Origin: Beta vulgaris subsp. vulgaris
Lineage: Eukaryota; Streptophyta; Magnoliopsida; Caryophyllales; Amaranthaceae
DNA length: 64,000 bases
Direction: 5' to 3'
Assembly: GCF_026745355.1 (NCBI RefSeq)
Contig: NC_079206.1
Span: 16,017,943 to 16,081,942 of the forward strand
This document shows, one piece after another, positions 17,841 through 30,108 of the stretch; within the stretch, counting starts at the first letter, position 1; every line of letters begins with the position of its first letter. The notes beneath the pieces are model-generated. The model made no database searches and had not been told where the DNA came from. It saw nothing but the letters and a program-made list of their open reading frames with translations. A program made the translations under genes and the position numbers.

Positions 17841-18628
17841 TGAATTCGAGGGTTTCGCTTCCCTAGTTGTTTGATTGTTTCTTCTTTGTATGGAAAATAA
17901 ATATATCGAGACAAATTTTGACAATGTTTTTGACATCTATATTAGTGATGCAGTATTAGAGTTCAAAATATATAGCGTAGATTTCATTGGTTAAATGACA
18001 TGCTCTATTTATTTGGGTAGCTCATTTACTCTTGTAATGCCCGCTTTCCCAATAGGAATTTGTTCGGTATTTGAAGCTTTTAACCACTTATTAACGGAAA
18101 GATATTACAGCATGGTTGAATATAAGCATAAAAATTTGACAAAATCCTTGTAAGGGATTTATAAATTATAATGACCAATTTTATACCGATCTTAGATTGA
18201 CAAACAACTCCACAAAAACAAAAAAACAGCAACTACTCTATGAAGTGAATAAATCAATGGCGTTTCTGCGCAATAAACACTCTCCAAGCGGGGGAATCTT
18301 ACAAGATTGATGACAATCTAAAAAATGGCGTAATAGTATTAAGCACATTGTTACTTCGTCAACAAGCCCAGCTAGCCTACGATTGGGAACACGTTAAAAG
18401 CCGGATGTATATTGATATAAACACAAACTCCCTGACAGAAAGAACTTACATCAAAATATAGCACAGGGAAAAGATTTTCTTCTGAGTATATTGGCAACAT
18501 TTGAGCTCTTGCTTTTTCAATAAAGCAATTTACACCCAGTTTGTTGTGAGGCTCTACTTTTACCCCCGAATCCCGATCCACCACCTCTCCCTCTCTCGAG
18601 TGAGAGCATATACCCTGTTTAGTACCTG
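17841..18628. other. Spacer between the convergent LEA and unknown-protein genes
   Basis: Should hold the 3' ends of both genes. No other feature recognised. Confidence 0.6.
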
Positions 18629-21600
18629 CTATACCCACTGCAACCTACCTTGACATTCCACCAAATGTTGAAACTTGCCATCAGGAGTCATTTGCTGATT
18701 ATTCACTTTTGCACGTCTTACATTGCGCTTCACCTGGAACCTTGGCATTGGTTTCGGCTGATCTTGAACGACAAGTGTATCTGGTGAAACTTCGTGATAA
18801 AATTCATCTGCTACATCCCCATCTTCATCTATTCTCAGACGCTCTGCATACCACCTAAGACCCTGGGTTTGATGACTCACAATTGTTAGTATGAGAATCT
18901 TAAGAGTAACCAGGGACATGCTCATCAATGTCAATATCAAGAATATATATTATCAAAATGCATGGGGGAAATTGTATCCTGCCACGTGTCATACCCCTCC
19001 ATATCAAATGCATAATGGTGCCATGTTAAGGACATGGTATTTCTTAAAATATTATTTTGTTGCTCATACAGTGACTAAAATGTTTCTTGAAGGTCTGAAA
19101 CTGACCTCCCACTTTGCAAGTCATTATCCCAAGGTACTGATGTGATTATTCAATGTAATAAATGAAAAGAAGAGATCAATAGCACCAGGACCAGCAAGCT
19201 GCCAAGGTAATTACTTAAGCTAAAACAATGCAAGGCCGTGAGCAACACATATAAACTTGAGACAAGAAGCCTAGGTTAATGTATGAACACTACAAGGAGA
19301 GGTTTACAACATTTCAAGTTGCCCATTCATTATTTCATTCTCCAACTGGCGCATTACGCTCTTACTGCATCATTTAGATCTCATGACTCATATATACAAA
19401 GAAATAGATATAAAACAAAAAAAGCCAGTCAAAATCTATGTTCTACCCTTCACTGAAACAGAAACCACTAATCAAACTTGTTTCAGTATTGTCAGCCTGT
19501 GGCATGTAACCTTTGACTCATCGGGACAAGATGTGATGGACCTGCCATATCCAATATACTCGAAGTATTTCTAACTCTGTTTACATGTCTGGTACTCCTT
19601 CTGACTTCAGCTCAAGCCCACTGAACAAAAAAAAAAAGGGGAAAGATTCCGAATTGTTTAATCTCGTCTTCTATTTAGTATGCAAGCCTAAGGACTGAAC
19701 TATCAACTGTGGTCCTAAACAGTTATGGAGACATGCAAAGGTCTGATTGGACGGACATCAGCTCTCCAGTGCATTGGCAAAATCAGAAGTGGGCTTGATT
19801 GCAACTTGCAAGACGGCAAGACCCACCCTCAATGATCCAACAGAGCCAATCGAAAAGAGTTATGGCTTTGTTCTTTTCACCATTATCTCATATTATCTTA
19901 ACTTATAGGCCCTATTTTATACTTCCTCCATTTCTACTTTCTAAATACATGGCAACATTTCTTGTGTACACGCTATCCAATGCACTACTCTTTTCCTTAA
20001 TCTCTTTAATATGTATAAATAAAAATTATAAAAAGTTGATATTATCAATGTACGCATTAAGACGAATCACATAAGACCACACTTGACTATTATTTCTTAT
20101 GAGTTTTTTAAGGCATATGAGATAAAGTTGGTACGTGAAGGGATTACTATGTAAATATTGCATGTATTTAGAAAACAGAGGAAGTATGAAATTAATTGCA
20201 CTTATTTTCATGAAACTAAGGGCCAAAATAGATGAAGGGGTCCAAATTTTCTTCAACCTACCCAGAAAGATATACTATAACCTTTAAGATTTTCACTGAA
20301 CAAGGAGCTATAATATGATGAAAACAAAGGCATCTTCAGGTTTTCACAAGAGCACACAATAAATACAAAATCCTTCGAACAAACTTCTGTCACAGCACTC
20401 TGCATCAGTTTCAAAACTCGACATGCTCTATCTAGATTCTCCATCCTACATCTAGATTCTCAATTGCAAAGACTCAAATGAATATGATATGTAAAATTTG
20501 AAATGGACCAAACACAGAAAAATCCATTTAACAAAATTACCCCATGTTTAGCATTACATTCTTGCCCCAAACCCAATCCTTGTCCAGGGACCATCTTCTA
20601 ACCTGTATCCCAAACTTAAATGCGTGTTATTCGAGCAAACAAGTATGTGAAGAACAGCTCCTCGAGGCAAAACTACAATTTTCAAAATTGTTCTATTCTG
20701 TTTTCTGATACGACATGTTTATGGTATTACCACTTACCACAAATTCTCAAACTCAATCCATCATTATGCATCCCAAACATTATACCTCCATTCATAAAAG
20801 GTTACAAGTGTGCAATGATTTCCAGTTTGTTTTGTGATTTATCTTCATTTCCTTCTCATCATATGGGTACCTTATCTAATCTCACTTTACTCTCCCCTCA
20901 TCACATGGGTCTCTTCAAGATGTGTGTCAATCCCCTACACTGCACTATCTCAAAAACATAGGTAATATATGGCATTCTATTTCATGCCGAATTGACAGGA
21001 CATTAAGAGGGAAGAAAAATATTCTAATAAATAAGATGACTAGAATCCTCTAGCAAAGGTTCGAAACAAATTCTTCAGGAAAACTTGCCTGCCTTGCGCA
21101 AATTATTATTAATAATAATACATGGGATACCAATAGTGAAAGAATGTAATGCCGGAATATTGCCTCTAACGACTGTTTTTCTTTACATTTACTAGGGAAG
21201 CCTCTCCATATGCAACCTCATTTATCTTATGAAGAAAGAAATGCTTGAAATGCTGCAAGCACACAACAAATCATCTTTGATATAAGCTAAGAGCGGTTTG
21301 AAGTTTCACTAATATCTAATGTTTCTATGTGAAATCTTCTATCCAGAAGGCAATCCACTGCATTGAGATAGCTAGTTGGATCAGATTCCAGGAGTAGATA
21401 CTAGACAAATTTGCAACATTTATAGTAAAATAAAAAGTGATCATCATTTTAAAATAAGCAGCTTCAGCTTCTCATATATCTCCCAATATCCTGAGAAATG
21501 TGGGCCCATAATGTTATCATTTGCCGCAGACCAGCAGTGAAGCATATGACATAATGGAGTCCTAAAGTCCAAACTAGTGGATACTCTCAAAAGTCTAGAA

Positions 21601-24600
21601 TAAGTTGACAAAGGCTTCAAGTAGTGATCTACTTCAACAACGGAATGAACAAACCACTAGTACACTTACCAATACATGTCACTAATGGTTTATGTGTATC
21701 AACCGTATACAGCAAGGGGAGCAAGAAACAAAACATATGATGCCTCCAAAAGACTCACAACTATTCCGAAGCCAAAAAAAGATTAATCCTTCAATCTACA
21801 TGATCTTGCATGATCTTACCTACTAGAGAAAAGATAACTCATAGTTGTGATCGTACCAAAGAGCTTGATTCCAACTATAAAGGATCCTGAAAGAACAGAA
21901 AGCTCAATGCTAAGGGTGACAAGGTTGTTCCCTCAAAAAAAACTCATCAATTTAAGTTCAATTTCTCCAGAATGGTTGGATTCAATTAAGTTAAAAAAAA
22001 AAAAAGAAGTTCAGAATAATCTCCATAGTAAAACTTGATCACTCTGATCACGTTTGACAGCAAACTCATGCAACACACTCCTTCCTGGAAAAAAAAAAAA
22101 CCAGATAGATATAAGAAAGTCCCAAATCAAAATACCATCAAAAATACACCATATCATCCAGCAACTAGGTTCTTTTGAAGAAGTTGATGAATAAGAGAGG
22201 GTATTATGTGTTGAATGAACCCTGCACCAAAAGACATGCCATAAAAATCTTCTACAGCCACTCTACCATCCATCACCCACTTCAACATTCCAAGCCATAT
22301 TAAGGAGGTTTCCAATCAACGGGTCAACCTCCACCAACCCAATTTCTTTACTACAAACGTTGCATGGGTGATTATCCATAAAGACATCGTCTTTGCTAGC
22401 AAACCCCAAAACAGATTTTATTTGAAAGGGCAGCCAAAATAAAATTCCAAATGTGCAAGAGGCTGTAATAGATCCCACTAATGAGCCAGCCCAATCAAGG
22501 CCCTCCGTGAGATTCACCTATTCTAGGTGTCACGTCAATAGAAGGACACTTGGGGTTGGTACCTGATTCTGTTACAAGGACAGCCAGGTGGCAGAGCAGA
22601 GGGGTGTGCAATCATTGGCACAATCATTAAGGAAAGAGCAGGGAACCTTCCTAGAGAAAGAATAGTACTAATATAGTAGTACAAATAGAATGATAGGGAA
22701 TTAAGGAAAGGCATTCAGAAAGTAATCTCTTTACATTTAATTAAGGAGTGTGGGGGTCACTCGAAAACCTCTTGTGCGTATTTTTCCTTTGTCGATCAGT
22801 AATACAAGAAATCTCTCTCTCTCTCTCTCTCTTCTGCTCATATTATTCTTATCTACTGTCTTTTCCTTTGTTGAGAGTGGAGTATTTCTAACGGCTCTCT
22901 TCAGTGAGAAGGAGAACTAGCCTGTGCTAGAAGGTTCCGTTACAGAGGCACCCTAGAAAGTGCACATCACACTGTTCTAAATCTCATACAGTATTTATAA
23001 CAATTAGGAACATCTAAAGAAAATTCCAGTACCTGCATCATTGTGTTCCTTCAATCCCTTTACGTAGGATATATGCACCAACCACTTGTCAAGCAGACCC
23101 CAAAGAAGCCAAATGAACTCCACCATTGTCCATCATTAAGAAAGAAATTAACAAGATAAGCAGTAACTAGAAAGTTAACTAATTCCAGATAACAGTCAAG
23201 TCACTCATATCTAACATATGTCCCTTGTGACTTGTCAGTTGTGACAACTACAATAAGAAGGAAAATGATTCTCATAATCAATGCATTCATCTCCGAAATC
23301 ACATCGAGTTGCCTCTCTATCGACACCCTCATTCCTCAACCTTCAAATAGAAAAATATAACAAACTCAAATCTGTCCACAGAAGTCAAGAAGTGTCTTCC
23401 CTACTCGTTTTAATCTAGAAAAAGGGATTATAGGAATTTTTGGAGATAATTTAATAAGAAACCATATGTCTATTAACTATATCTACGTTTATAATAGATG
23501 ACAATTGGTTTTCGAGATGGAAACTCTCAAGACTACAACATTTCTTAAGTTTAATTTTAGTGGCAACAGCACTAAAAACAATGCTAACAACTTGCTTTTA
23601 TTTATTAATAATGTTCTCTCAAAGGTTTAAGTGAAAAGCTTAGCCCATTGATTCATAAAGTTAAGATCTTCAATTGTTTTGAAAATGATGCTCCTCTCCA
23701 TTATCCTTTACTCCAGTACTAAAGTGTATGCTCCTCAAAAGTTAAGATATTCAATTGTATTGCCAAAACTATTTGATCCTTAAATCCTATATCTTGATTA
23801 GTTTGGGTGAAAAAAAGATTGAACATACTTCCTAAAAAGTTTCAGCTCTACAGCATCCTTGCTTAAAGTTCTGGAATAGCCAACAACATTGAAGAAGGCT
23901 TACAATCAGCCCACTGTTAGGCTATATCTCAGCAAAGTATCCAATACAACTTGAACCTTATCACTCTCTCACATTATCCATGGACCAAAATACACAATCA
24001 TGACATCTTTAAGATTAAAATGCAATAGATCCAACTAAGTATGCTTGCTGTCATCTTCATACAACTTCCACAGTGAACTCCACTGTTACACATCCAAAGC
24101 ATCATTAAAAAAATTATTTACAATAAACCTCAAATGCTGACCACCAGCATATTCATTGTACTCTAGTCGTGGTACAAGAATTTCTCCCCATAATTGAGTT
24201 CAATTAAGAATGGCCAACAGGAGAAATATCTATCTAACGAAAATATTTGCCTAGAACGCTCACATTCCAATCTCGGCATAGTTCTCAAGTGATTGACAGA
24301 AAGGTGTCCCTTTGATGGCTTCATACAAATAGCCAAATAGGTCATCACAGTTGTGATGTTTAGCTTTTACTTTAACTAAATCTAAACCCCCAAAATGTTA
24401 CCCTCGAAATTAGAGGAGTAACAAAATTCTTTTCATTAATTATTGTTACCATTCTTTCTCTCTACTTGATTCTATTCCCTTTCCATTCCTCTATTTGAAC
24501 CAAATCCCCCCCCCCCCAAGACACACCGAAACACACAAATAAATGCTTCAAATGATCACTTTTCACAGCATCAATTGATCTTCTCTACTCCAAATGCTAC

Positions 24601-25039
24601 TCACTCTACTCTTAGCAGCAACACTACACACCAATCATGATCACATTCCCAAGTAAAACGATCCATATCACAGCACTAATCAAACAAACACTAGCATAAA
24701 TATTTAAATCATATATATCAATCACACATCACAAAAAATTAAAAAGAAACCCCAAATTTAAAAAAAAATAATGAGTAATGGGATGAGATAAGTAACCTGA
24801 AGTCCACCATCGCCATTACAAGGGACTAAAATGGGACCCACAACAGGTCGTTCAACAGGAACTTGTACTGGAACACTGAACCCTTTACGTGGGCCCGCAT
24901 GAATTGGGTCCACATTCATCCGATTGCGATGATTATCATCAGAATTATTACGATTAACATCATCATCATCTTCTTTAGCTTCATGAGATTCATCCTTCCC
25001 AAACCCTAGAAATCCAGCAACCCTTTTTAAAAACCTCAT
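18629..25039 (-). CDS. Conserved plant protein of unknown function, two exons
   Basis: Exon 1 is 25039-24797 (81 codons) and ends at a GT donor. The last exon is 18862-18629 (77 codons plus TAG) after an AG acceptor. Both junctions are phase 0 and the join reads NGDGGLQ-GLRWYAERLRID; the product is 158 residues. Visible features are an N-terminal MRFLKRVAGFLGFGKDE, an acidic Asp/Asn-rich stretch, RKGFSVPVQVPVERP with GPILVPC, a DEDGDVADEF block and a C-terminal VECQGRLQWV. I remember this pattern as a small conserved plant family without a known function, and no catalytic motif is visible. The intron is 5.93 kb, unusually long for so small a gene, and carries a Stowaway MITE and a likely solo LTR. 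If the two exons belong to different genes the model fails, but phase and motif order support the join. Confidence 0.75.
19922..20184. mobile_element. Stowaway-type MITE (263 bp) in a host intron
   Basis: Ends CTTCCTCCATTTCTACTTTC and GTATTTAGAAAACAGAGGAAG are imperfect inverted copies, bordered by TA at 19920-19921 and 20185-20186. The inner sequence resembles the MITE at 13181, including TAAAAAGTTGATATTATCAA. Confidence 0.85.
20185..22563. other. Intron sequence of the unknown-protein gene
   Basis: No exon is supported. An 84-codon open frame at 22517-22263 (minus) has no recognisable domain. Poly(A)-like tracts occur near 21990 and 22088. Confidence 0.5.
22564..22949. mobile_element. Probable solo LTR (copia-like) in a host intron
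   Basis: The ends TGATTCTGTTAC and GTTACAGAGGCA are imperfect inverted repeats with TG...CA termini. The 3' half holds ATCAGTAATACAAGAAATCTC, then a (CT)n run at 22812-22832, the arrangement often seen around the polyadenylation region of copia LTRs. No 5-bp duplication is visible, so the ends are tentative. Confidence 0.5.
22950..24796. other. Remaining intron sequence of the unknown-protein gene
   Basis: No exon or element recognised. A poly(C) run lies at about 24507-24518. Confidence 0.5.
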
Positions 25040-25337
25040 TTATGCAAAAAGAAAGTCGCCCAAAATAGCGAGAATTCGAGAATTTAGGGGAATTATTATG
25101 GATCGTGAAAAGAAAGTGGGATTGATTGATTGAATTTGAGAGGTTTTTTTGATTGCTTTAAAAAGGGGATTTTGTGAGTTTTGTGGGTTTGTCTTTACTC
25201 TTTTGTTTGTTTATTTTATTTCGAGTTTGGGATTAGGAATTTAGGATATGTAAACTTTATGATTACATTACACACACTCCTTTCTCAAAGTACTTCAAAA
25301 GACAACTTTAAAGGGTCTAGCCGATTAATCTTCTAAA

Positions 25338-25375
25338 CTAGGTTTTAGGCCCGTGCATAATGCACGGGAACTATT
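25338..25375 (-). mobile_element. Helitron 3' terminus (minus strand)
   Basis: On the minus strand the sequence is CCCGTGCATTATGCACGGG, a hairpin with 8-bp stem, then CCTAAAACCTAG directly before a T. That is a plant Helitron 3' end with CTAG terminus. The element body extends to the right; its 5' TC end was not identified. Confidence 0.7.
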
Positions 25376-25570
25376 TAGTATAATAACAATGTATATGTAT
25401 CAGCTATAATGAAAACTTGTAAACGATTCTTACGTTAACTTGATAAAAAAACTTTGTGTTTAAGAGATATACACCTTTATATTAATTATAAAGTTGTTTA
25501 ACATATAAATAATACTCATATGTTTTGGAAGACTTCTTTTTAGTGCAAAACAAAATTTATTAAGAAGATA

Positions 25571-25837
25571 CTCCCTCCATTCTATTTTTATAATATTGCA
25601 AAATGAGATTTTTACACTATCCATTCACCATCATAACCTTTCACTACACATTATGATTTTTATGTAAGGAAAAATATTGTCATATGGGGCTTGTTAGATT
25701 CGTCTCGATATATACTTTCAGAATATCAATTTTGTATAATTTTACTAAAAAGTAATTAAAGGTATTAATAGTTAAAATAGTGCATTGACAAACGTGAAAA
25801 TTACTTAATTGTTGCAGTAGAAAAAGAACGGAGGTTG
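25571..25837. mobile_element. Stowaway-type MITE (267 bp)
   Basis: The left end CTCCCTCCATTCTATTTTTA and right end GTAGAAAAAGAACGGAGGTTG are imperfect inverted copies with TA on both sides (25569-25570, 25838-25839). It lies within the probable Helitron body. Confidence 0.75.
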
Positions 25838-27338
25838 TATAACATAGTCATAAGCAAAGCCAACAACACCTTAAAAGGAACTTTGAAATTCCATATTTTC
25901 TCCACACTTTCGATACAATTGAACCGCTAATAACTTATGTATGGTAATTCTTTGAAAAATTAATAAAGTGATGACATAATTGAATATAATATACCAATTT
26001 TGGCGTAGCCTTACAAAGCCATCATCTAAGGGTTGAGATGACAAAGGTAAATTAATGATCTTAACTGCTTCAAAAAGGGAGAAAAGTTGCACAAACTTGG
26101 TCTTATCCCACTAACCACTTAGGGGTCAATTGTCTTAGAAACCCTCTCCACACTACAATCTTCATTTTTTACTCGAAATGGCCTTAAAGTGTTAGACTTC
26201 CCATGTTTCTCATAAATTAGTACTATTAGGCAATTTTTACTCGTGACTGATAAATGGCTACATAAAATTAGCCATGACTAAGAACTGGTCTCGGGAGATA
26301 AACCTACATGTGATACGAATTGTCCTTGACTTTTAACACATGGCTGAAAAAACTGACTTTTTTGTAACATCATAAGAAATTTTGTTCCAACTGACGAATA
26401 AGTACCATATGGGGTATAAATACCTATTCCCCGTTGCTACCTGAAATTACCACAATTTCGATGATATATTGTATCATACCTTATTCCCGTTCCATCTGAC
26501 GTAATGAGTATCATACGGGGTTTCCCACTTTACTTTTTTGCCTAAATCCCCCTGTTGCTACTCGAAATAATCCTTACTCATTAGTTTCTTCCTATAAAAC
26601 AATTTTAAATATATTAAGCCACCACAATTTTAATATTAAGAATTGTTTAGAAAATGATAATTTTGTATAGTAAACAAATATAAATATACAGTACTTGTAT
26701 AATGTATGTGTGTTTTATAAGTTCTCCATATGATTTACATTTCAATATTATCTTTTACATCAAAAAAAAAGAAGTTGTCAAATAAAAGTGCACAGGCAAA
26801 TTACCAACTTTTCTAATTGATAACTTATGATCTTTCAACGACAGTTTTACTCTCTTATAGACCAACTAAAATTGAATACTTATAAATCCCTCTTTTGAAT
26901 ATAATTAACTCATTTTGTTGATTCACCTTCTCAATTAGTGTCTCGAAGCTCATTAAAGAAAGCTATATTTTATAATTTAAGCACATGGGCCATGTTTCAC
27001 TCTCTCTACTAATCCTTTATTTTAGAATTTTTATATAGAATGTTAAACCCTCTTAGACACAATAAAATAATAATATTAATATATATACAATAAATTGGAG
27101 AGAGAACAATCATAAAATCAATGTCTGAATGTACTATTGGCCAAAGAAATTTCAATAATTAGAGGGTTGACAGCCCGTTGGATCACCTAATCATCTAAAT
27201 TTTTTCGAACATATATCGTCATAGTTTTGTCAAAATAAGTTGAAGTGAACCGACCCTCTATGTTGGTTTTCACTTTTTTTTACCTTATTTAATTTCTTGT
27301 TTCATATATTGTCTCTTGTCTTACTTCTCTCACTTTAA
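25838..27338. other. AT-rich intergenic sequence
   Basis: No gene found. Two related stretches with ACCATATGGGGTATAAATACC and GTATCATACGGGG (26400-26520) suggest decayed repeat DNA. Confidence 0.5.
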
Positions 27339-27465
27339 GGTAATGTTCTCCCCAACTTATTTTCAGTTCAATTCAATTCCTAAATTATTATCATTATTAT
27401 TAGTTATAATTTAATTCAGTTCAGTTCAATTCAGTTCAGTTGTTTATGCTAAAGAGAACAGCCCC
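27339..27465. mobile_element. Tourist-type MITE with CAGTT repeats (127 bp)
   Basis: Begins GGTAATGTTCTC and ends GAGAACAGCCCC, imperfect inverted repeats, with TAA on both sides (27336-27338, 27466-27468). The inside is made of TTCAGTTCAATTCAGTTCAG-type short repeats. The TAA duplication and terminal sequence fit the PIF/Harbinger Tourist class. Confidence 0.75.
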
Positions 27466-28058
27466 TAACTCTGTTTTTTTTAAAAAAAAAAAAATTAGTA
27501 TGTATTGGTCATGGATGTTATTTGTTAAGATGATTCATATTAGCCCACCTTAGACCACTTCGGGACTAAAGATTAAGTTGTTATTTTTTTTTATTATATG
27601 TAACCTCTGATCATAGTCATGTGTGACTATATTTTTTTTAACAAAACATCTTTTTATTTCTTATTTGGCAATAAAATCGGACCTACTTTTTACATCTTAA
27701 GTATAAGGTATCATCCGGATAATTCAAATCAAAGCAATTGGATGTCCAACCCGGGCCCATATGACCGATCAAAGAAATACTCCAACACTCCACCTTGGGG
27801 AATATTTATAAATTAAAGATTTTATTAGGATGTTTCTCATAAAATCATGGTTGAATAGTAGCTCATGAATTATTATAATAATATCGTGTAATTAAAAATA
27901 TATTTTAAAACCGACTTATGACCCGTGTGTTCAGTGATTGATGTAACTAATGTCATGATAAAATGCACGGGAAGTTTTTTGTTGATTAGAAAACTAAAAA
28001 AAATATCGATTGACTTTTTTATTTATACAATTTCTTTAGTACCACAAATATACAGTAA
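27466..28058. other. Spacer between two related Tourist elements
   Basis: AT-rich, with no gene or element recognised. Confidence 0.5.
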
Positions 28059-28298
28059 GGGCATGTTCTCCCAGCTTATTTTCAGTTCTGTTCAGTTCAA
28101 TCAGTTCAATTCAGTTCAGTTCAGATCAGTCGTTCAGTTCAGATCAGTTCAAATCAGTTCAGTTCAGTTCAGCTCTTGACAATATTTTTACTCTCACATA
28201 TCACTATTCATTTCAGTTCAATTCAGTTCAGCTCAGTTCAATTCAGTTCAGTTCAGTTCAGTTCAGTCCAGCTGTTTTATGCCGAAGAGAACATGCCC
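28059..28298. mobile_element. Tourist-type MITE with CAGTT arrays (240 bp)
   Basis: Perfect 12-bp inverted ends (GGGCATGTTCTC / GAGAACATGCCC) with TAA duplications at 28056-28058 and 28299-28301. Two blocks of CAGTT/CAATT pentamer repeats flank a short unique centre at about 28172-28205. It belongs to the same family as 27339-27465, whose repeat block is shorter. Confidence 0.85.
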
Positions 28299-28774
28299 TA
28301 AGTTATTGTTACTTGAGGGTAACTTTTTGTCACAAATACATCAGTTTTCTCAATCTAGAAGTGATCCATTTAAGATTAAAAGTTACCGCTTTTACCAATA
28401 AATTTTATTATTCATCTAGATATAATAGTTGGAAACAATTAGTTTTAACTTGTCGAAAAATTACATTTTGAACATATTGCTTTAGACCCTTGTAGATTGT
28501 ACGCATAATTTTCATTTTTTTTTTCAATATGTTTGAAGTTCAATACTATTTTAGGTATACTTAATTACATCTAATAGTTGTTTTTGTACTTCATGGTATC
28601 TTGTGTAAAGTCATATATATTATGTAGATTATGATCTATATTATACTAAAAGTTACACAAGAAACACATGTCACTTCGTACTATAATTTTTTCCCAACAA
28701 AATAATTTTTCTGTATTTTCTATTTTTTTCGCCTGTCCCTTCTACTTTGTGGCAAGAAGTTATACGTTTGAGAT

Positions 28775-28805
28775 ATGATTTGGACTTGTGCATAATGCAC
28801 GGGAA
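28775..28805 (-). mobile_element. Decayed Helitron 3' hairpin
   Basis: GTGCATAATGCAC with flanking GGGAATTG repeats the hairpin of the Helitron end at 25338 in the same orientation, but the CTAG terminus is mutated. About 130 bp to the left, TCTATATTATACTAAAAG (after GA) looks like a separate Helitron 5' end on the plus strand. Confidence 0.4.
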
Positions 28806-29446
28806 TTGTTTTTTTTAAGTAGTTGTTTTTGTTCCAAATTTATTAAATCATAATAATCAGATTTCATGCATTTAAGGTTGAAATAATATAAAATGTAAAA
28901 TTATATTTCATGATATATACAAATCATTTTTTACAACATTTTAAACAATCTTTTTAATCGTGATATATACATCTATAAATAGGTACGTAAATGAAATAAA
29001 AAACACATTAAAATACGGGGGAATATTTTATAAATTTAAGATTTTAGGATGTTTCTCTTAAAATCATGGTTGAATATTAGCTCATGATTTAATTTTTTAT
29101 TATCATATCTATATTTTTAAAACTGGCTTATGACCAGTGTGTTAAGGGATATAATTGATTTTATTTCCTTAAAGGTTACACTTATGTGGCAAGTAATTGA
29201 TTTAATTTTAAAATCCTAACATCTAATTGATTTGTTGCCTAAAATGCTAGAATCATGGATAAAAGGAATTCAATTACGTCTAAAATTATGAGCTGAAAAT
29301 GAGAGATCTTAAGGCTAATGACACGTGGCAGATTGATGAAATGTAAAGGAGAAATCGAGGAGCAATGTGAGGCTTTGAATAATGGTGGCTTGACACGTAG
29401 GCAGAAATTTTCTTCCTTTAATATTATATATGATACGTCATTAGTT

Positions 29447-30092
29447 TTTTTTTTTTTGAATAGTATAATTAATTCATTAATAAAAAGTCATACGACATCT
29501 ACATAAGCAATCGAATTAAACAAATACATAAGTTGAATCAAACAAAAATTTCCTTCATAAAAACTACGATCGTCAAACAAATCTTGCAATGTAGAACATC
29601 TCCCGCTTATATCGCTGGAAAATACAGCCTTGTTGGAGAGACAATCTAACGATCCCTTGTAGTCGTGAGGATGATTTCCGTCGGATTCATCTGACCGTAT
29701 TCGAAAAATTGAAACCTTTGTGATCCCGCATAATTCTTCACCAACAAAATAATTTCACGGCAATCCATTAGATCTAGAATCCCGGATTGTAACCTGTAGA
29801 ATTTCCCCCTCTAAAAGAGGAGAAAAACCCTGTCTTTCGAAGGAGGTCGAAAAACCTTGTCTTTCGAAGGAGATCGAAAACCTTTTCTTACGAAGGAGAT
29901 CGAAAACCCTGTCTTTCGAGGAGAAATCGTTATTGGAAACCTAAAAACAAATAAAAAAGCAAAGTGGGGGCTTTCCAACGGTAAAAAACCGATGGAACCC
30001 TTTAAAAATCAACAATGGAGGCTAGGGTTTTTGAAAGTAGAGAGGAGAGAGGGGAGAGAGAAAAAAAAGGGTTCGTATGATAATAGAAAATT
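29447..30092 (-). mobile_element. Retroposed sequence with 16-bp duplication and poly(A)
   Basis: A 16-bp direct repeat, TGATACGTCATTAGTT, is present at 29431-29446 and 30093-30108. Next to the left copy is a T run (to 29457), i.e. a poly(A) tail on the minus strand. Read on the minus strand the insert starts with a pyrimidine-rich leader (CTCTCTCC and CCTAGCC), has a short coding-like middle with tandem repeats and an AT-rich end. This is a non-autonomous non-LTR retroposon, either an internally deleted LINE or a copied transcript. No RT is present. Confidence 0.8.
29826..29932. repeat. ~28-bp tandem repeat, four copies, inside the retroposon
   Basis: The unit is CCTGTCTTTCGAAGGAG(A/G)TCGAAAAA, with small length changes between copies. 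The last copy is shortened (CGAGGAGAAATCG). Confidence 0.8.
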
Positions 30093-30108
30093 TGATACGT
30101 CATTAGTT

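Noticed and set aside
22263..22517. 84-codon minus-strand frame inside the 5.9-kb intron
   Set aside because: No domain or splice context; not needed to join the two exons in phase.
25338..28805. One long Helitron between the two similar hairpins
   Set aside because: Both hairpins are 3' ends in the same orientation, so they cannot be the two ends of one element.
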